NCBI GenBank assembly: GCA_036387475.1
Contig: DASVTR010000012.1
Location: 186,001 to 250,000, forward strand
Direction of reading: 5' to 3'
DNA: 64,000 nucleotides
DNA from: DASVTR01 sp036387475
Lineage (GTDB): Bacteria; Acidobacteriota; Blastocatellia; Pyrinomonadales; Pyrinomonadaceae
Shown here: positions 26,225 to 35,339 of the stretch, one piece after another
How positions within the stretch are numbered: position 1 is the stretch's first letter
Layout: every line of letters begins with the position of its first letter
Program-made: the position numbers and the translations under genes
The notes under the pieces: generated by a model
Seen by the model: the letters and a program-made list of their open reading frames with translations, nothing else
The model's database searches: none
What the model was told of the DNA's origin: nothing

Positions 26225-27175
26225 CTAACACGCGTCGCCGGTACCGGAGTAGACTCTGCGCCATGTGCCTCTTTGTTTCTTATAAATCGAGTAGCCGTAG
26301 CCGTCGAAGCCTTCGTCTATGGTGACGACTTCGGCGATGCCGTCGCCGTCCATGTCCAGTTGATCCGCGAAGCCAAAGCCTCTGCCAAAGCCGCTGTCCA
26401 TCTTGTAAGACTGGAAGTTAGCGAACTCCGCCCTGTAGCCTCCTGCGCCGTTTGGCGTGGCGATGAGGAAGAGGTCGCGGCGCGCCCCGGTAATCGAATC
26501 CGACGGGGACGCGATTTGAAAATCTCCGATGACCTCAAACTGACCATCATTGTTGAGGTCTGTGGCCGTCAGGTTGCCGACTTTCAAAGAGCGCAGCAGA
26601 GCGTTCGACGTTCTATTCCGGCGGTAAATGCTCTTGACCAGCGTCATCACGGCTTCGCGTTCCGCGCTCGTCAACGCGCGCCGTGAGGTCTCTTTTTTCC
26701 CCAGCGAATCGGAGTTGGTCGCCAGCCCGTAAATACGCCCGCGTATGCTGGCTGAACTCTCAACCTTGATTGAAGAGTGAATCGCGTTGCAGCCTTCCTG
26801 CCAGCCTTCGACAGTTGCCGTCCCGACTTCGCCGCCGCCGAAGAGCAGGCGATACTTCTGCCCCGCCTTGTAAAATTTGTCTGCGAAGCGGCGCTCTGCT
26901 TTTTCGTCATACTCGTCCACTGGACTGACGAATTTTCCTCCGCGCAGCACGGCCAACGAATCCATGCTGTACTGTTGCGGCTGGCCCGCCTCACCTTCTT
27001 GGCCTGAGACGACGAAGATAACTGTCTCTGGCTGCTGGGGCGCACGCTGCGGCGCACGCTGTCTGCCTCTGCGCTGTGCGCTCCCCGTCAATGGCGCAAC
27101 GATGAACAAGAGCGAGACGACTATCGTTGTTAAGATGTAGAAGCCTAGTCGCCCGCAAAATTTTCGATGTTTCAT
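26225..27175 (-). CDS. secreted protein with FG-GAP-like acidic repeats
   Basis: 316 residues with a basic N-terminus and export helix (LGFYILTTIVVSLLFIVAPL). After a Gln/Arg/Pro linker there is a globular part (YSMDSLAVLRGGKFVSPV, GQKYRLLFGGGEVGTA). The C-terminal half has calcium-type loops DLNNDGQFEVIGDFQ and DMDGDGIAEVVTIDEGFDGY, typical of FG-GAP or VCBS repeats. Exported protein of unknown role. It converges on the Solibacter-type protein gene; a 340-base gap lies upstream. Confidence 0.65.
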   Translation of the reverse strand: MKHRKFCGRLGFYILTTIVVSLLFIVAPLTGSAQRRGRQRAPQRAPQQPETVIFVVSGQEGEAGQPQQYSMDSLAVLRGGKFVSPVDEYDEKAERRFADKFYKAGQKYRLLFGGGEVGTATVEGWQEGCNAIHSSIKVESSASIRGRIYGLATNSDSLGKKETSRRALTSAEREAVMTLVKSIYRRNRTSNALLRSLKVGNLTATDLNNDGQFEVIGDFQIASPSDSITGARRDLFLIATPNGAGGYRAEFANFQSYKMDSGFGRGFGFADQLDMDGDGIAEVVTIDEGFDGYGYSIYKKQRGTWRRVYSGTGDAC

Positions 27176-27519
27176 TCAATCTCCTTTGAGCTTTTCTTCC
27201 GTTAAGACAAATCGAGCCGAAGTAGTATGTGACAAAGCGGCGCGCGCCCTGCCGTCTTTCGCCTGTGGCCCGACGCTTTGAGGATTAAACTTTTGCGCCG
27301 AGCATTTTGTTAGCCCTGTGGCTGAGAACCCCTCGGCTGACTCTCGCAGCTAAAGCAGGCGGCGCGGCCAGGCTTTCACTCGCCGCTCTTTATCTTTTAC
27401 CGCCGGGGCATGTAGACAAAACCTTTTGAGAATGATGCAATACCACAAGTCAATTGACGAAGGCGAGAAGAAATCTTTTCGCGTGATGCTGTCTGCCGCG
27501 CGCCCTCTAAGGAGTTTTC
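27176..27519. other. divergent intergenic gap
   Basis: About 340 bases between a minus-strand and a plus-strand gene, so promoters in both directions are expected. I see no RNA gene or riboswitch. AAGGAG immediately before 27520 is the ribosome-binding site of the next gene. Confidence 0.35.
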
Positions 27520-27942
27520 ATGACGACTGCTATTAAAATCAGCCTTATCGCTTCCGGCCTTTTCCTGTTAGCGGGACTGCTGACCGGCATCCTGAAGTAC
27601 CAGCGAATCATGACCAGCCTGACGCATCGCGCGCCCCATTACGTGGACATAGCGCACCGCGCGGCATTGCTCTATAGCTTTGCCGCGCTTGTCATCGCGC
27701 GGCTGCTTGAAAACAGCCCGCTCTCGCCGGGCGTGCAGGTGTTGGCCGCAGCCGTGCCGCTCGCTCTCTTCGCCGTGACCATCGCCGGTTACGTCGCATA
27801 CGGCCTGAGAGACCACACCAACAACATCTTCAACGAGCGCAATTTTACCACCACTTGGTTCATGTACCTGCTGATACTCGGCGAGGTCGGCGGCGTCGGC
27901 CTGATCTTCGCCGGTTTTCTTTACACGACTCTGAAAGGATGA
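27520..27942 (+). CDS. four-helix integral membrane protein
   Basis: 140 residues, almost entirely four hydrophobic helices (starting ISLIASGLFLLAGLLTGIL), with YVDIAHRAALLYSFAALVIA containing a histidine and tyrosine in helix 2. The size and layout recall small membrane enzymes such as hydroxylaminobenzene mutase or styrene-oxide isomerase, but the resemblance is weak and I do not assign the function. A strong ribosome-binding site (AAGGAG) fixes the start. Confidence 0.6.
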   Translation: MTTAIKISLIASGLFLLAGLLTGILKYQRIMTSLTHRAPHYVDIAHRAALLYSFAALVIARLLENSPLSPGVQVLAAAVPLALFAVTIAGYVAYGLRDHTNNIFNERNFTTTWFMYLLILGEVGGVGLIFAGFLYTTLKG

Positions 27943-27944
27943 GA

Positions 27945-28026
27945 AAGCAAGTAGGAACGATGAACGATGAACTGTAGAGCAGTTGTGCTTTTCATTCCGC
28001 GTTCATCGTTCATACTTCCTCGTTTA
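27945..28026. repeat. heptamer hairpin, family A (GAACGAT unit) copy 4
   Basis: GGAACGATGAACGATGAACTG, then TAGAGCAGTTGTGC, then CGTTCATCGTTCATA. Fourth copy in the window, again placed directly after a stop codon on the plus strand. Confidence 0.8.
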
Positions 28027-28030
28027 ATGT

Positions 28031-28978
28031 ATGGAGCGGATTGTTTTCCTTGATAGAAATACTTTGCGGGCGAATATCAGGCGGCCCGCGTTTGAGCATG
28101 AGTGGCGCGAGTATGCGGAGACTGGCCGCGATGAAGTTTTTGGGCGATTGCGCGCGGCGACCATTGCGATTACCAACAAAGTCGCTTTGCGTGAGACGGA
28201 GTTGGCGCAATTGCCCGACTTGAAATTTATCGCCGTGGCCGCGACGGGCGTGGACATCGTTGACCTTGATTACTGCCGCAGGCGCAACCTTCCAGTCTCA
28301 AACGTGCGCAACTATGCGCCGCACGCTGTCCCCGAACACGTCTTCGCGTTAATCCTTGCGCTGCGCCGCAATCTCTTTAGCTATCGTGAGGAGATTCTCG
28401 GCGGCGCCTGGCAGCGTGCCAATACCTTCTGCCTGCTTGATTATCCGATTCGTGAATTATATGAAAGCAAGCTCGGCATCGTCGGCCACGGTGCTCTGGG
28501 CCAGGCGGTCGAGAAACTGGCGCGCAGTTTCGGAATGCGCGTCCGTATCTCCGAGCACAAAGGCGCTGAAAGGATTCGGCCCGGTCGCACAAGCTTTGAA
28601 GAGACTCTGTGCACGAGCGACATACTGACCCTGCATTGCCCACTGACAGAAGAGACGCGCAATCTGATTGGCGCAGAGGAACTCGGAAAGATGCCGCGCC
28701 ACGCGCTCTTAATCAACGCTGCGCGCGGCGGGCTGGTAGACGAAGTGGCGCTGGCCGCAGCCCTCCGCTCAGGCACAATCGCGGGCGCTGGCTTTGATGT
28801 CTTAAGCCGCGAGCCGCCACGCGACGGCAATCCGCTCCTTGAGTTGAATCTGCCGAACTTTATCCTGACGCCACACATCGCATGGGCCAGCAACGAAGCC
28901 ATGCAAACGCTCGCAGACCAACTCATCGCCAACATCGAAGCCTTCGTTGCGGGCCGTCCGCAGAATTTAGTGACATGA
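28031..28978 (+). CDS. D-2-hydroxyacid dehydrogenase family protein
   Basis: 315 residues. The NAD-binding motif reads VGHGALGQAVEKLARSFGM (G-x-G-x-x-G with His in the second place). The catalytic Arg lies in INAARGGLVDE, the Glu in the segment FDVLSREPP, and the His in LTPHIAWAS, in the order expected for this family. It reduces 2-oxoacids or oxidises 2-hydroxyacids with NAD(P)H; glycerate or hydroxypyruvate reductase is a plausible subtype because of the overall length. No neighbour clarifies the substrate. Confidence 0.9.
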   Translation: MERIVFLDRNTLRANIRRPAFEHEWREYAETGRDEVFGRLRAATIAITNKVALRETELAQLPDLKFIAVAATGVDIVDLDYCRRRNLPVSNVRNYAPHAVPEHVFALILALRRNLFSYREEILGGAWQRANTFCLLDYPIRELYESKLGIVGHGALGQAVEKLARSFGMRVRISEHKGAERIRPGRTSFEETLCTSDILTLHCPLTEETRNLIGAEELGKMPRHALLINAARGGLVDEVALAAALRSGTIAGAGFDVLSREPPRDGNPLLELNLPNFILTPHIAWASNEAMQTLADQLIANIEAFVAGRPQNLVT

Positions 28979-29091
28979 AAAACGCCGCAGCCTAGCCAGC
29001 TTCGCCCGCGATGACGCTTCGCCCGGAACAGAAACGAATAGTTAGTTTTCGTTTCACTTGATTGCGCTGACTGAAGGCGTATAACGCGCAG

Positions 29092-29121
29092 GCACACGGC
29101 GCTGGTGAGGACGCCGTGTGC
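29092..29121. terminator. 10-bp hairpin, possible terminator
   Basis: GCACACGGCG / CGCCGTGTGC separated by ten bases, between the dehydrogenase gene and the convergent small gene. There is no T-run, so a terminator role is only likely from position. Confidence 0.4.
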
Positions 29122-29187
29122 AAAGCCTGACTCACAACTTCCAAGACTGAGCTTGTTGTTAAGTGTCAGATTAGCTTGGTCAGCCTA

Positions 29188-29649
29188 CTAACCTGCGGCC
29201 TGCTGCTTGGACTGGCCTATGGGTGTGGTGTCTCCAATCTCGCGCAATATCTCCTGATTAGTAAAGACCTCAGTGGATGCAGGCGGAAAGCCGGATGCCA
29301 GGAATCGAATCCTGCAACGAATCTCATCATCATCCGGGATAAGCGTACCGGGGTCTTCATTGAGCGAGGCTCTGGAGACGATTAACTTGTGTTCGCGGTG
29401 TAGTTTTGCACTGCTGCTGACAGCCGGCACGTCAAGTTTTCCTTCGCCTACGAGGTGTAGCCGTGTCCCGGTCGTACTTCCCGGCGGGTCAATGCCGAAT
29501 GCTTCGACTACGTCCCGGAAGTTCATCCCAAGTTGAGCCAGATTTCTTTCCAGCCTGTTGAAAGTGATGTCGTACGCAACTGCGATTTCTATATCCGTAC
29601 CCGTCGGATTCGCTTTGTTCAAAGTAAGTTTGACGTTTTCGGCTCTCAT
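29188..29649 (-). CDS. hypothetical protein
   Basis: 153 residues, soluble, no signal peptide. Features are EIAVAYDITFNRLERNLAQL, FRDVVEAFGIDPPGS, a central VGEGKLDVPAVSSSAKLH and LNEDPGTLIPDDDEIRCRIR. I do not recognise the family. AAAGGAG eight bases upstream of the ATG supports translation, and codon usage fits the genome. It may belong to small stress- or redox-related accessory proteins, but nothing in the sequence shows it. Confidence 0.5.
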   Translation of the reverse strand: MRAENVKLTLNKANPTGTDIEIAVAYDITFNRLERNLAQLGMNFRDVVEAFGIDPPGSTTGTRLHLVGEGKLDVPAVSSSAKLHREHKLIVSRASLNEDPGTLIPDDDEIRCRIRFLASGFPPASTEVFTNQEILREIGDTTPIGQSKQQAAG

Positions 29650-30156
29650 GAGTCATCTCCTTTAGTGGTAGTGGGCAACTTTCAATGTTGCACACATAGA
29701 AACGTTCAAGTTTAGCTCTATGACATAAGGAGGGAGTCGCTAATTCTCGCCAGATGTTGGGCTATTGCTGATGATGCCGCAGAGGGTGTCTGCGCATATC
29801 AGCGGGAAACGAGGTGTTGCAGGAGTAATAAGAGAGCAATACTCGTACCAAGTGCGACGCCGTTCTCCTCTAGTCTCTTTTAGGCGCAGAAAGAGAGTTT
29901 GCGGTTCGGCGGGCTGATGAAGGTGTCTACCACAGAGGACAGATTGAAGTGGCAAGTGTGTACTTCTGTTGAATCAAGACTCGCTGTTCAACAATGAAGC
30001 TGGCCCACTACCGCTGGCAGACGAGCATTGCATTATCCTTTGGTCTAGTGTTAAGCTTCGCTCGCTAAAAACGTGCCTGAGCTTTTCTCAGCGGTCACCT
30101 CTTGATGTGCGTTTCTTTGTATCTTCTAGTCTCCCTATCACCGGAGGCCAAACACC
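29650..30156. other. divergent intergenic gap
   Basis: About 500 bases between a minus-strand gene and the plus-strand kinase. Two short reading frames (minus 29740-29955 and plus 29969-30166) lack ribosome-binding sites and conserved features. The final bases carry GGAGG, the ribosome-binding site of the kinase. Confidence 0.4.
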
Positions 30157-32685
30157 TTGGCCGTAGCTGCTGGAACTAACATCAATCAGTACAAGGTTAT
30201 CTCCCGTCTGGGTTCAGGCGGCATGGGCGAGGTCTACCTGGCGCAGGACGTGCGTCTGGGCCGCAAGGTGGCGCTCAAGCTGCTCTACGAGGATGTCAAG
30301 CAGGGCGAAGATTGGGTGCGACGCTTTGAGCAGGAAGCGCGTGCCACGTCAAGCTTAAACCATCCGAACATCATCACGATTTACGAGGTCGGGCAATCGG
30401 ACGGCTCGCATTTTATCAGCACGGAATTTATAGACGGGCAGACCCTTCGCCAGCACTTGAAACATAACGTGATGACGCTGCGCGATGCGCTCGACGTTGC
30501 CATCCAGGTAGCGACAGCGCTGGCGACGGCGCACGAGGCCGGGATTGTTCATCGAGACATCAAGCCGGAAAACGTCATGCTGCGCGCTGACGGCTACGTC
30601 AAGGTTTTGGATTTCGGGCTGGCTAAGTTCATCGAAAAGCGCCTGCTGGGTTTGTCCGCCAGCGACCCCGATGCGGCGACACAACCCTTCGTCAACACGA
30701 ATCCGGGGGCGGTCATGGGAACGGTCAGCTACATGTCGCCGGAGCAGGCGCGCGGCCAACACGTCGATGCGCGCTCGGACATCTTCTCTCTTGGCATTCT
30801 CCTCTACGAGATGCTGACCGGACGCCAGCCCTTTGAAGGCACAAGCGCGAGCGAAGTCATCATCTCAATCGTTCAAAAGAGGCCGAGGCCCATGGCGCGC
30901 TTCGCGCCGGATATGCCTCAGGAGATGGAGCGCATTGTCGATAAAGCGCTCAACAAGAACAAAGAGGAACGCTATCAAACAGTCAAGGACATGCTCATCG
31001 ACCTGAAGAGGTTGAAGCGCCGTCTGGAGACCGAAGAGGAGATAGATGTTGATGATTTAGAGACGGAGACATCGCCTCGACTGTTGCGTAGCGGCGATGT
31101 CGCGAGAGCTTCTTCCGGCCAACAGCAGCAACAATCCTTCGGGCAACAGCAGCCATCCTTGAACCTTGCGCCGACGACTGCGCCAGTAATGACTACGCCA
31201 ACTTTGTCGAGCGCAGAATACATCGTCAACGGCATCAAGCAACACAAGAAAGTCGCCTTCATCCTTGTCGGAGTCTTCGTCGTCGCCATCGTTGCTTATT
31301 ATTACTACGTCATGACGCGCCCGATAGATTCCATAGCAGTCCTGCCTTTCAGTGTGGTCAATCCAGAGCCGGGCACCGAACAACTCAGCGATGACATCAC
31401 AGCGCAAGTCATCGACCGCTTCACAGGGCTGCCGAACCTGACCGTGAAGTCGTTTAATTCCGTCACACGCTACAAGGGGCAGCAGCCTGACCCGCAGCAG
31501 GTCGGGCGCGACCTAAACGTCCGCGCCATCTTAACCGGACGGATTACCAAGCGCGGCGATAGCTACATCATTCAAGTCTGGCTGGTGAATACAAGGGATG
31601 GCAGCAACCTCTTGTCCGTCAATCTTCCGACAACCTTCTCCGATATTACACTGGTCTCTGGCAACATCGTCGAAGCCGTCTCCAAACACATAGACCTCAA
31701 GCTCAGCGTCGAGGATGAGAAGAAAAGACAGGCCGAATCTCTTTACATGAAGGGACGCAACGCCTGGAACAAGCGAACCGGCGACGCTATAAAGGAAGCC
31801 TCCGGCTATTTTTCCGAAGCTCTCAAGCTGGACCCGAATTATGCACCTGCTCGCGCTGGTCTTGCTGATTGCTACAACATGCTCGCCACCTACGGCGTGA
31901 GCGCGCCCAAAGAAGCCTTCCCCAAAGCAATCAGCGAGGCGGAAGCGGCGCTGCGTCTAGACAACAATCTGGCGGAGGCTCATGCCGCGCTGGCCTACGC
32001 TAAATTTCGCGGCGAGTGGAACTGGCGGCAGGCCGAGCAGGAGTTTAAAGAATCCATCCGCCTTAATGAGAAGAATGCTTCCGCGCACCAATGGTACGCC
32101 AGCTATTTGTCGGCCATGGGTCGCTCCGACGAAGCCATCGCAGAGACTCGTCGCACACAGGACTTAGACAAAACTTCGCTCATCATCAACTCTCATTTCG
32201 GTCTCACATACTTTTTCGCCCGCCGCTTCGACGATGCCATAGCGGCGTGCCAGGACACCCTTAAGCTCGACCCGAACTTCTTCGTCGCGCGCAGGTATCT
32301 GGGCCTCGCCTACGCGCAGAAGGGGATGTACAAACAAGCGCTCGAACAGTATGACAAAGCACTGGCGCTGTCTAAAAATTCGGCGTTGATGAGAATTGAG
32401 CGCGCCAGCGTGCTTGCGCGCTCGGACGATTCCGAAGATGTGGAGAAGGCGCGAACAGAACTGAAAGAATTGCAGGAGATGTCAAAGCAGCGTTATCTCT
32501 CCGCCTATCATATCGCGACCATCTACGTCGCCCTCAAAGATCGAGACCGCGCTTTTGACTGGCTGGAAAAAGCGTTTACTGAACGCGCCGACTGGATGGT
32601 TTTCCTCAACGTTGACCCCAGATTCGAGAGCCTTCGTTCAGACGATAGATTCAAAGACCTGCTGCGGCGCATGAACCTCGGATAG
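30157..32685 (+). CDS. membrane serine/threonine protein kinase with TolB-like and TPR regions
   Basis: 842 residues. The kinase domain (about 12-285) shows LGSGGMGEVYLAQD, VALKLLYED (ATP-binding Lys), HRDIKPENVML (catalytic loop), LDFGLAKF (Mg-binding DFG) and MSPEQARG. A Gln-rich linker and a single membrane helix follow (VAFILVGVFVVAIVAYYYYV, about 365-385). Outside lie a TolB N-terminal-like domain (DSIAVLPFSVVNPEPGTEQL, RAILTGRITKRG) and several TPR repeats (about 520-790). The layout is very common in acidobacteria. Start is TTG at 30157, placed nine bases after GGAGG. It senses or transmits a signal across the membrane; ligand unknown. Confidence 0.92.
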   Translation: MAVAAGTNINQYKVISRLGSGGMGEVYLAQDVRLGRKVALKLLYEDVKQGEDWVRRFEQEARATSSLNHPNIITIYEVGQSDGSHFISTEFIDGQTLRQHLKHNVMTLRDALDVAIQVATALATAHEAGIVHRDIKPENVMLRADGYVKVLDFGLAKFIEKRLLGLSASDPDAATQPFVNTNPGAVMGTVSYMSPEQARGQHVDARSDIFSLGILLYEMLTGRQPFEGTSASEVIISIVQKRPRPMARFAPDMPQEMERIVDKALNKNKEERYQTVKDMLIDLKRLKRRLETEEEIDVDDLETETSPRLLRSGDVARASSGQQQQQSFGQQQPSLNLAPTTAPVMTTPTLSSAEYIVNGIKQHKKVAFILVGVFVVAIVAYYYYVMTRPIDSIAVLPFSVVNPEPGTEQLSDDITAQVIDRFTGLPNLTVKSFNSVTRYKGQQPDPQQVGRDLNVRAILTGRITKRGDSYIIQVWLVNTRDGSNLLSVNLPTTFSDITLVSGNIVEAVSKHIDLKLSVEDEKKRQAESLYMKGRNAWNKRTGDAIKEASGYFSEALKLDPNYAPARAGLADCYNMLATYGVSAPKEAFPKAISEAEAALRLDNNLAEAHAALAYAKFRGEWNWRQAEQEFKESIRLNEKNASAHQWYASYLSAMGRSDEAIAETRRTQDLDKTSLIINSHFGLTYFFARRFDDAIAACQDTLKLDPNFFVARRYLGLAYAQKGMYKQALEQYDKALALSKNSALMRIERASVLARSDDSEDVEKARTELKELQEMSKQRYLSAYHIATIYVALKDRDRAFDWLEKAFTERADWMVFLNVDPRFESLRSDDRFKDLLRRMNLG

Positions 32686-32866
32686 ATTGCTTTTCTTCCA
32701 ATTGCTCAACATCAACTCCCCTGCACGCTTCCAGCCGCTCTTGTTCAGCGAACCGGGATTTCGCCTGCCGCATCCAAATGTGAAAAAGCTTTTGGCGCTA
32801 TTTTTCCTCCTTTTCTCGCGTCAACAAATTAAAGTAAGCTTAAAGTTCGGATGAGGTTTTAAGACG

Positions 32867-35275
32867 ATGCCAATGAGTTCAAAGGCGAGTTCTCTTGCCG
32901 AAGTTTTAGATGAGATGACAGCCGTCGGCGCGGCTGAACTGACTGAGCATTTAAATGACAAAGACCTGCGCTGCTACGCCTGCGGGCATCGCTGCCTGAT
33001 TCGTGAAGGCAAGCGCGGCATCTGCAAAGTGCGTTACAACGAGGGCGGACAACTGCTCGTCCCCACAAACTACGTCGCCGCGCTCGCCTGCGACCCGACC
33101 GAGAAGAAGCCCTTCTTTCACGCGCTGCCCGGCTCAGACACCCTGACCTTTGGCATGCTCGGTTGCGACCTGCACTGCGGCTACTGCTTCACAGGGGATA
33201 CCACCATTATCACAAATCGTGGGCCGATGAGTTTCGCAGAAGCATTTCGCTCAGCCTCACGAGTAGAGCAGCACACGGACGCCGAGATTGCTTTTCATGA
33301 GAATCTTCGTGCTGTGGCGGCTTCGGGGAAGCTTCGTCAGGTGCGCGGGGTTTTCAAACATCACTATCGCGGAAGGCTCGCTGTGTTGCGTCCCTACTAT
33401 CTCCCAGCGTTGCGCTGCACGCCGGATCATCGCGTCTACGCAACGGATGATTTGACCAGCGCTCCCAAACCTATTCAAGCTCAGCGGCTCACAAACAAGC
33501 ATTATCTGGCAATCCCGCGCCATTACGCTTTCTCCGCTCCGCAGGCCGTCGACGTGGTAAAGGAATTAAGCGGTTTTGAAACCACTTACCGTATCCCCTG
33601 GGGTTTGTCTGCGGCTCTGCGCGAAAGCATTAGGGAGGCGACAGAGCGCGGAGAGACATCAAGAGAAATCGGCGCGGCACTGGGTAAAGACGCGTCTTAC
33701 ATACGGCACGTGCGCAGCAAGATAGCACGCGGTCGCGCGCAGGACGTGCGGACGAGCGGGCCAATTGTAGAGGCCGACACCCTTCGCTTCCCTAACGAGC
33801 ATCGTCCGGGGATACCTCTTTCTATCCCGCTCGACGTGAACATGGCGCGGCTGCTCGGCTTCTATTGCGCCGAAGGCTCTGTCAGCAGCGACAAGAGCCG
33901 CCCGAACAGCCACGTCCTCAACTTTAGCTTCGCACACACGGAAGTCGAATTGGTTGATGAAGTAATCGCTTTGCTTCGCACGTGCCTGGGGGTTCGGGCC
34001 GCGCGAGTCTACCGTGACACTACGTTAGCCGTAGCAGTCAACAAGTCGTCCGCCGCGCTCCTTTTCAAAGCACTGGCCGGAAAGTGTTCGGGCGAAAAGT
34101 GCGTTCCTCAAATACTCTTTGACGCGCACCGGCCTATGGTTCAAGCGTTTCTTGATGCCTACGTGACAGGAGACGGGCATCGGTACGCGAACGGGAAAGT
34201 CAGCGTGACCACTATTTCCCGCTCCCTGGCCGAGGGAATAGCGTGGCTGGCCTTGAAGCTCGGCTATCTGCCATCAATTTATGATAAGCCGGTGCCTGAA
34301 GCAGGTTTGATACAACAACGCGCGGTGAAACGCTCGCCGCATCAATACACGGTCGTCTGGTATGAGACCCGCGAGGCCGTGCGCAAGGTGGTTGAAACGG
34401 AAAGCTTTTACTTTGTTCCGCTGCGAGACATCAGCTTTATTGACTATGAAGGTGATGTTTACAACATGGAGGTCGAGGAAGAGCACAATTACTTGGCGGG
34501 CTTCTTCTTGGTTTCCAATTGCCAAAACTGGTTGACTTCGCAGGCTCTGCGCGACGATGCGGCTGGAGTTGCACCGAACATGGTGACGGCTGAGAGGCTC
34601 GTCGCGTTGGCGAAGGCTTATGGTGCGGCGCTTGTTGGTTCGAGTTATAACGAGCCTTTGATTACGGCGGAGTGGGCCATCGAGGTCTTCAAGAAAGCGA
34701 AGCCCGCCGGTTTCAAGACGGCCTTTATCTCAAACGGTAACGCGACGCCGCAGGTGCTGGATTACATACGCCCTTGGACGGATTGTTACAAGATAGATTT
34801 GAAATCCATGAACGACCGCAACTATCGCCAACTGGGCGGAGTGGTTGACAACATCTGGGACACCGTCAAGATGGTGCACGAGCGCGGATTCTGGGAAGAG
34901 ATTGTGACGCTCATCGTGCCCGGCTTCAACGATTCGGAGGACGAATTAAAAAGCGCGGCAGACTTTATCGCTTCCGTCTCGCCGGACATTCCCTGGCACG
35001 TGACGGCTTTTCATCAAGACTACAACATGACAGCTAACGCCAATACGACCGCAGAGCAATTGATACGCGCCTGCGAAATAGGGCGCGCGGCGGGCCTGCG
35101 CTACATCTACGCAGGCAATCTGCCGGGAAGGGTCGGGCGTTGGGAGAACACCTACTGCCCCTCTTGCGACGAGCTACTAATTGAGCGCTACGGCTACATT
35201 ATAAGGAAGATGAAAGTGACGCCCGCAGGCCGATGTCCGTCGTGCTCGGCCTCGATTCCGGGCGTTTGGTCTTGA
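32867..35275 (+). CDS. amrS: AmrS-type radical SAM enzyme carrying a LAGLIDADG intein
   Basis: The 802-residue precursor. Host parts are residues 1-106 and 552-802, together about 357 residues, the normal size for the AmmeMemoRadiSam radical SAM enzyme: CYACGHRCLIREGKRGICKV at the start, KKPFFHALPGS, GSSYNEPLITAEWAIEV and AGNLPGRVGRWENTYCPSC. The radical SAM cysteines are C100-x3-C104-x2-C; the third cysteine is residue 552, the first after the intein, so splicing is needed to join the motif correctly. Role in the cell is not established for this family. The start has no strong ribosome-binding site. A terminator follows. Confidence 0.93.
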   Translation: MPMSSKASSLAEVLDEMTAVGAAELTEHLNDKDLRCYACGHRCLIREGKRGICKVRYNEGGQLLVPTNYVAALACDPTEKKPFFHALPGSDTLTFGMLGCDLHCGYCFTGDTTIITNRGPMSFAEAFRSASRVEQHTDAEIAFHENLRAVAASGKLRQVRGVFKHHYRGRLAVLRPYYLPALRCTPDHRVYATDDLTSAPKPIQAQRLTNKHYLAIPRHYAFSAPQAVDVVKELSGFETTYRIPWGLSAALRESIREATERGETSREIGAALGKDASYIRHVRSKIARGRAQDVRTSGPIVEADTLRFPNEHRPGIPLSIPLDVNMARLLGFYCAEGSVSSDKSRPNSHVLNFSFAHTEVELVDEVIALLRTCLGVRAARVYRDTTLAVAVNKSSAALLFKALAGKCSGEKCVPQILFDAHRPMVQAFLDAYVTGDGHRYANGKVSVTTISRSLAEGIAWLALKLGYLPSIYDKPVPEAGLIQQRAVKRSPHQYTVVWYETREAVRKVVETESFYFVPLRDISFIDYEGDVYNMEVEEEHNYLAGFFLVSNCQNWLTSQALRDDAAGVAPNMVTAERLVALAKAYGAALVGSSYNEPLITAEWAIEVFKKAKPAGFKTAFISNGNATPQVLDYIRPWTDCYKIDLKSMNDRNYRQLGGVVDNIWDTVKMVHERGFWEEIVTLIVPGFNDSEDELKSAADFIASVSPDIPWHVTAFHQDYNMTANANTTAEQLIRACEIGRAAGLRYIYAGNLPGRVGRWENTYCPSCDELLIERYGYIIRKMKVTPAGRCPSCSASIPGVWS
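33185..34519 (+). mobile_element. intein (445 residues) with LAGLIDADG endonuclease
   Basis: Begins with Cys107 (CFTGDTTIIT, block A) and ends with Asn551 before Cys552 (EEEHNYLAGFFLVSN, block G/F). Block B is CTPDHRVYA, with T185 and H188. Two dodecapeptide motifs are present, LLGFYCAEGS (329-338, E336) and FLDAYVTGDGH (428-438, D436), so a homing endonuclease domain appears intact. The penultimate residue is Ser instead of the usual His. It inserts within the radical SAM cluster motif. Confidence 0.93.
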
Positions 35276-35287
35276 CCGCAGAGACGA

Positions 35288-35336
35288 GAGGACAGCAGAG
35301 ATTTCGCTCGAAGCGACTGTCTGCTGCCCTCTCTTT
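35288..35336. terminator. bidirectional terminator
   Basis: GAGAGGACAGCAGA and TCTGCTGCCCTCTC form an imperfect hairpin followed by TTTGTTTT, between the convergent amrS and lipoprotein genes. Confidence 0.6.
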
Positions 35337-35339
35337 GTT

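Noticed and set aside
29740..29955. 71-codon minus-strand frame upstream of the kinase
   Set aside because: No ribosome-binding site or conserved feature.
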